From positions 1-6,844 of the forward strand of contig JAAZHP010000256.1 of assembly GCA_012510625.1 (NCBI GenBank): a DNA stretch of 6,844 nucleotides, given 5' to 3'. Made by a program: the position numbers and the translations under genes. The notes beneath the pieces are model-generated. The model saw only the letters and a program-made list of their open reading frames with translations, had not been told where the DNA came from and did no database searches. The DNA is from Bacillota bacterium (GTDB taxonomy: Bacteria > Bacillota > Dethiobacteria > DTU022). How positions within the stretch are numbered: position 1 is the first letter of the stretch; each line of letters starts with the position of its first letter. Shown here in pieces: positions 5,535-6,844 of the stretch.

Positions 5535-5573
5535 AATTAGTTAACTCGGTGCCAGGCACCGAGTTAACTAATT
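5535..5573. repeat. Perfect 39-base palindrome across the antiporter stop codon
   Basis: The 19-base arms 5535-5553 and 5555-5573 are exact reverse complements around a single central A (5554), with core GGTGCC-A-GGCACC and outer AGTTAACTC. The antiporter TAG stop (5568-5570) and its final Asn codon (5571-5573) lie inside the right arm. In RNA this would form a long stable hairpin between the antiporter and ABC-F genes, able to act as a partial terminator or a 3'-end block to RNases. Read leftward it is followed by TGTGAGC and no T-run, so full termination is doubtful. It could also be a mobile REP-like palindrome. Confidence 0.85.
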
Positions 5574-6746
5574 CACCTTGGCTTCGCCCGACGAGATTAG
5601 GGCATAACGGGTCCCCAGGGGGCCGATCAACTCGCACACCGCCACTGCGGCCAGCTCTATGGCAACTATAGTTGTGGCCAGGGTGGGGAAGCGATCTTGA
5701 ACCAGCATGAGCAGGCCGATGGTCAAGCCGGCCTTGGAAAACATGGCAAAGCCAAGGTACTTCTGCACCACTTTTTCTGCCCTGGAGAGGTAGGCTCCGA
5801 GAAAGGCGCCGCCTACCTTTCCGATGCCCCGGGCGACAATATATACGGCGGCCCAGAGCCAGTTTTGAATAAGAACATGGAACTGCAGAGCGGCTCCGGC
5901 CAGGGTGAAGAAAACCACCAGCACCGGCATCTCAATATCCTGCAGATAGTTCAGCTCCTCCGGTTTCTGGTATATGTTAGCCACAACAAAGCCGCAGAGC
6001 ATGTTCACCATGAGAGGCGAAAGCTGCCAGGCGTAGGCCAGCCCGCTGTTTAGAAGGATTGTTCCCACGAGAACGGTGACCTTGTGATAGCGATTGGGCA
6101 ACCTGGGCAGCAGCAGCGCCAGTATAATTCCGGTCCCGGCACCGAGGAGCGCAGATTCGAAGATCTCGAGCAGCGAAATTAAAAATGCCCCGGCGCCGAT
6201 CGCCTCTCCCTGGAGGATCAGCTCTACCACCACAGAGACAATTCCAAAAAAGATGATGCAGACGGCATCATCCAGGGCCACTACTCCGAGCAGAGTAGTG
6301 GTGAAGGGGCCGCGGGCTTTATACTCTCGGATTACCGTTACCGGTGATGCCGGCGCTGTAGCCGTGGCCAGCGCCCCCAGGAGCAGTGATATGGTCAGAG
6401 GAAGCTTGAGAATCAGGTATGCCGCCAGGAAGACAGCAATAAATGCTCCCAAAACCTGGACCACGGTGATACCGAGTATGGCCCTGCCGAGATGCTTGAT
6501 CTTCTTTATTTCCATCTCGCCGCCGATGAGGATGGCAATCATGCCCAATCCAAGTATCTTTATCAATTCAAGCGCCTGGTTCATCTCTAAAGAGACGACC
6601 CCGCCCAGTGAAGGGCCCAGGATCATCCCGGCCGCCAGGTAGCCAACAACCATGGGCAGCTTGAACCGGCGGAATATTCTGCCCATCAGGTAACCGCTCA
6701 AGACAATAACAGCCAATACAAGTGTTTTCTGATAAACTTCAGGCAA
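5568..6746 (-). CDS. CPA2-type cation/proton antiporter (NapA/Kef-like membrane domain)
   Basis: The 392-residue membrane protein has about 12-13 hydrophobic segments and no C-terminal RCK/TrkA-N domain, so it is the transport core only. It would exchange protons for Na+ or K+ across the cytoplasmic membrane and help set pH and cation balance. Family features: N-terminal FKLPMVVGYLAAGMILGPS (28-46), broken-helix motif TAP (130-132), paired acids D159 and D160 in VVALDDAVCII, inner-gate type LMVNMLCGFVVAN (245-257), FFTLAGAALQF (279-289), and R306/K310 in the later core helix. The DD pair and the lysine are what NapA-type electrogenic Na+/H+ antiporters show, but ion choice cannot be read from sequence with certainty. 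The start is TTG at 6746, with AGGGA seven bases upstream; no ATG is in frame before the upstream stop. It follows a partial gene by 17 bases. The TAG stop lies within a 39-base palindrome. Confidence 0.92.
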   Translation of the reverse strand: MPEVYQKTLVLAVIVLSGYLMGRIFRRFKLPMVVGYLAAGMILGPSLGGVVSLEMNQALELIKILGLGMIAILIGGEMEIKKIKHLGRAILGITVVQVLGAFIAVFLAAYLILKLPLTISLLLGALATATAPASPVTVIREYKARGPFTTTLLGVVALDDAVCIIFFGIVSVVVELILQGEAIGAGAFLISLLEIFESALLGAGTGIILALLLPRLPNRYHKVTVLVGTILLNSGLAYAWQLSPLMVNMLCGFVVANIYQKPEELNYLQDIEMPVLVVFFTLAGAALQFHVLIQNWLWAAVYIVARGIGKVGGAFLGAYLSRAEKVVQKYLGFAMFSKAGLTIGLLMLVQDRFPTLATTIVAIELAAVAVCELIGPLGTRYALISSGEAKVN

Positions 6747-6763
6747 CTTTACTTCCCTGCCTG

Positions 6764-6844
6764 TTACAATTCTTCTTTTGCAAGGCCAAATGCTTCGCCA
6801 AGCTTAAGGCTGAAAAGAATCCCCACGCCCGGGCGGGTCATATC
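6764..6844 (-). CDS. C-terminal end of an unidentified gene upstream of the antiporter
   Basis: A frame entering from the right edge reads DMTRPGVGILFSLKLGEAF then GLAKEEL and ends at TAA (6764-6766). Only 26 codons are visible. It lies 17 bases before the antiporter start, on the same strand, and the antiporter ribosome site is inside this gap, which suggests one operon. The pattern T(R/K)PG-x-GI-x-F-x(L/I)-x(5)-GL resembles the C-terminus of PII-superfamily signalling proteins (typically ...GIGFVLPVE...GL), and PII-like genes often neighbour transporters they regulate. This is a weak match from a short piece; it could equally be an unrelated small protein. Confidence 0.5.
   Translation of the reverse strand, partial: DMTRPGVGILFSLKLGEAFGLAKEEL

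Noticed and set aside
6094..6642. A 182-codon + strand frame antisense to the antiporter gene
   Set aside because: The opposite strand encodes a protein with TAP, DD and other antiporter motifs; the antisense product is Ser/Pro/Ile-rich without features.

Overview
The window carries six protein-coding genes, two of them cut by its edges, plus two repeat-filled gaps between convergent genes. GC content is moderately high. The gene set fits an anaerobic member of the Bacillota (Clostridia in the broad sense): a 4-hydroxybutyryl-CoA dehydratase-like flavoprotein, an SdpI/DUF1648 membrane protein, a long ABC-F ATPase, a TTG start and purine-rich Shine-Dalgarno sites. The palindromic and GC-rich repeats resemble those I associate with thermophilic or syntrophic Clostridia and related environmental genomes. 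This placement is inference; no rRNA or marker gene is present.

Layout. Bases 1-327 (+) are the 3' end of an RND (AcrB/HAE1-type) efflux pump gene. Bases 328-695 are non-coding and hold several dispersed repeats. Bases 696-2126 (-) encode a flavin/[4Fe-4S] dehydratase of the AbfD family. Bases 2127-2349 are a compact divergent promoter region with a good sigma-A-type promoter on each strand. Bases 2350-3231 (+) encode a seven-helix membrane protein with an SdpI-type domain followed by a DUF1648-type domain, the reverse of the usual order. Bases 3232-3566 are again non-coding and repeat-rich. Bases 3567-5513 (-) encode an ABC-F ribosome-associated ATPase. Bases 5568-6746 (-) encode a CPA2-type cation/proton antiporter. 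Bases 6764-6844 (-) are the last 26 codons of another gene, 17 bases upstream of the antiporter start and probably in its operon.

The genes do not form one obvious pathway. The antiporter, the partial gene before it, and possibly the ABC-F gene form a leftward unit. The other genes look like single transcription units with functions in efflux, membrane physiology and acyl-CoA metabolism.

The most distinctive signal is the repeats. Two nearly identical 37-base hairpin elements lie in opposite orientations, one in each convergent gap, each placed after the 3' end of a gene on its own strand and ending in a T-rich run. Four GC-rich hairpins share a (A/G)TGGAA loop. A perfect 39-base palindrome includes the stop codon of the antiporter gene. 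I found no CRISPR array, RNA gene, complete insertion sequence, defence system or toxin operon.
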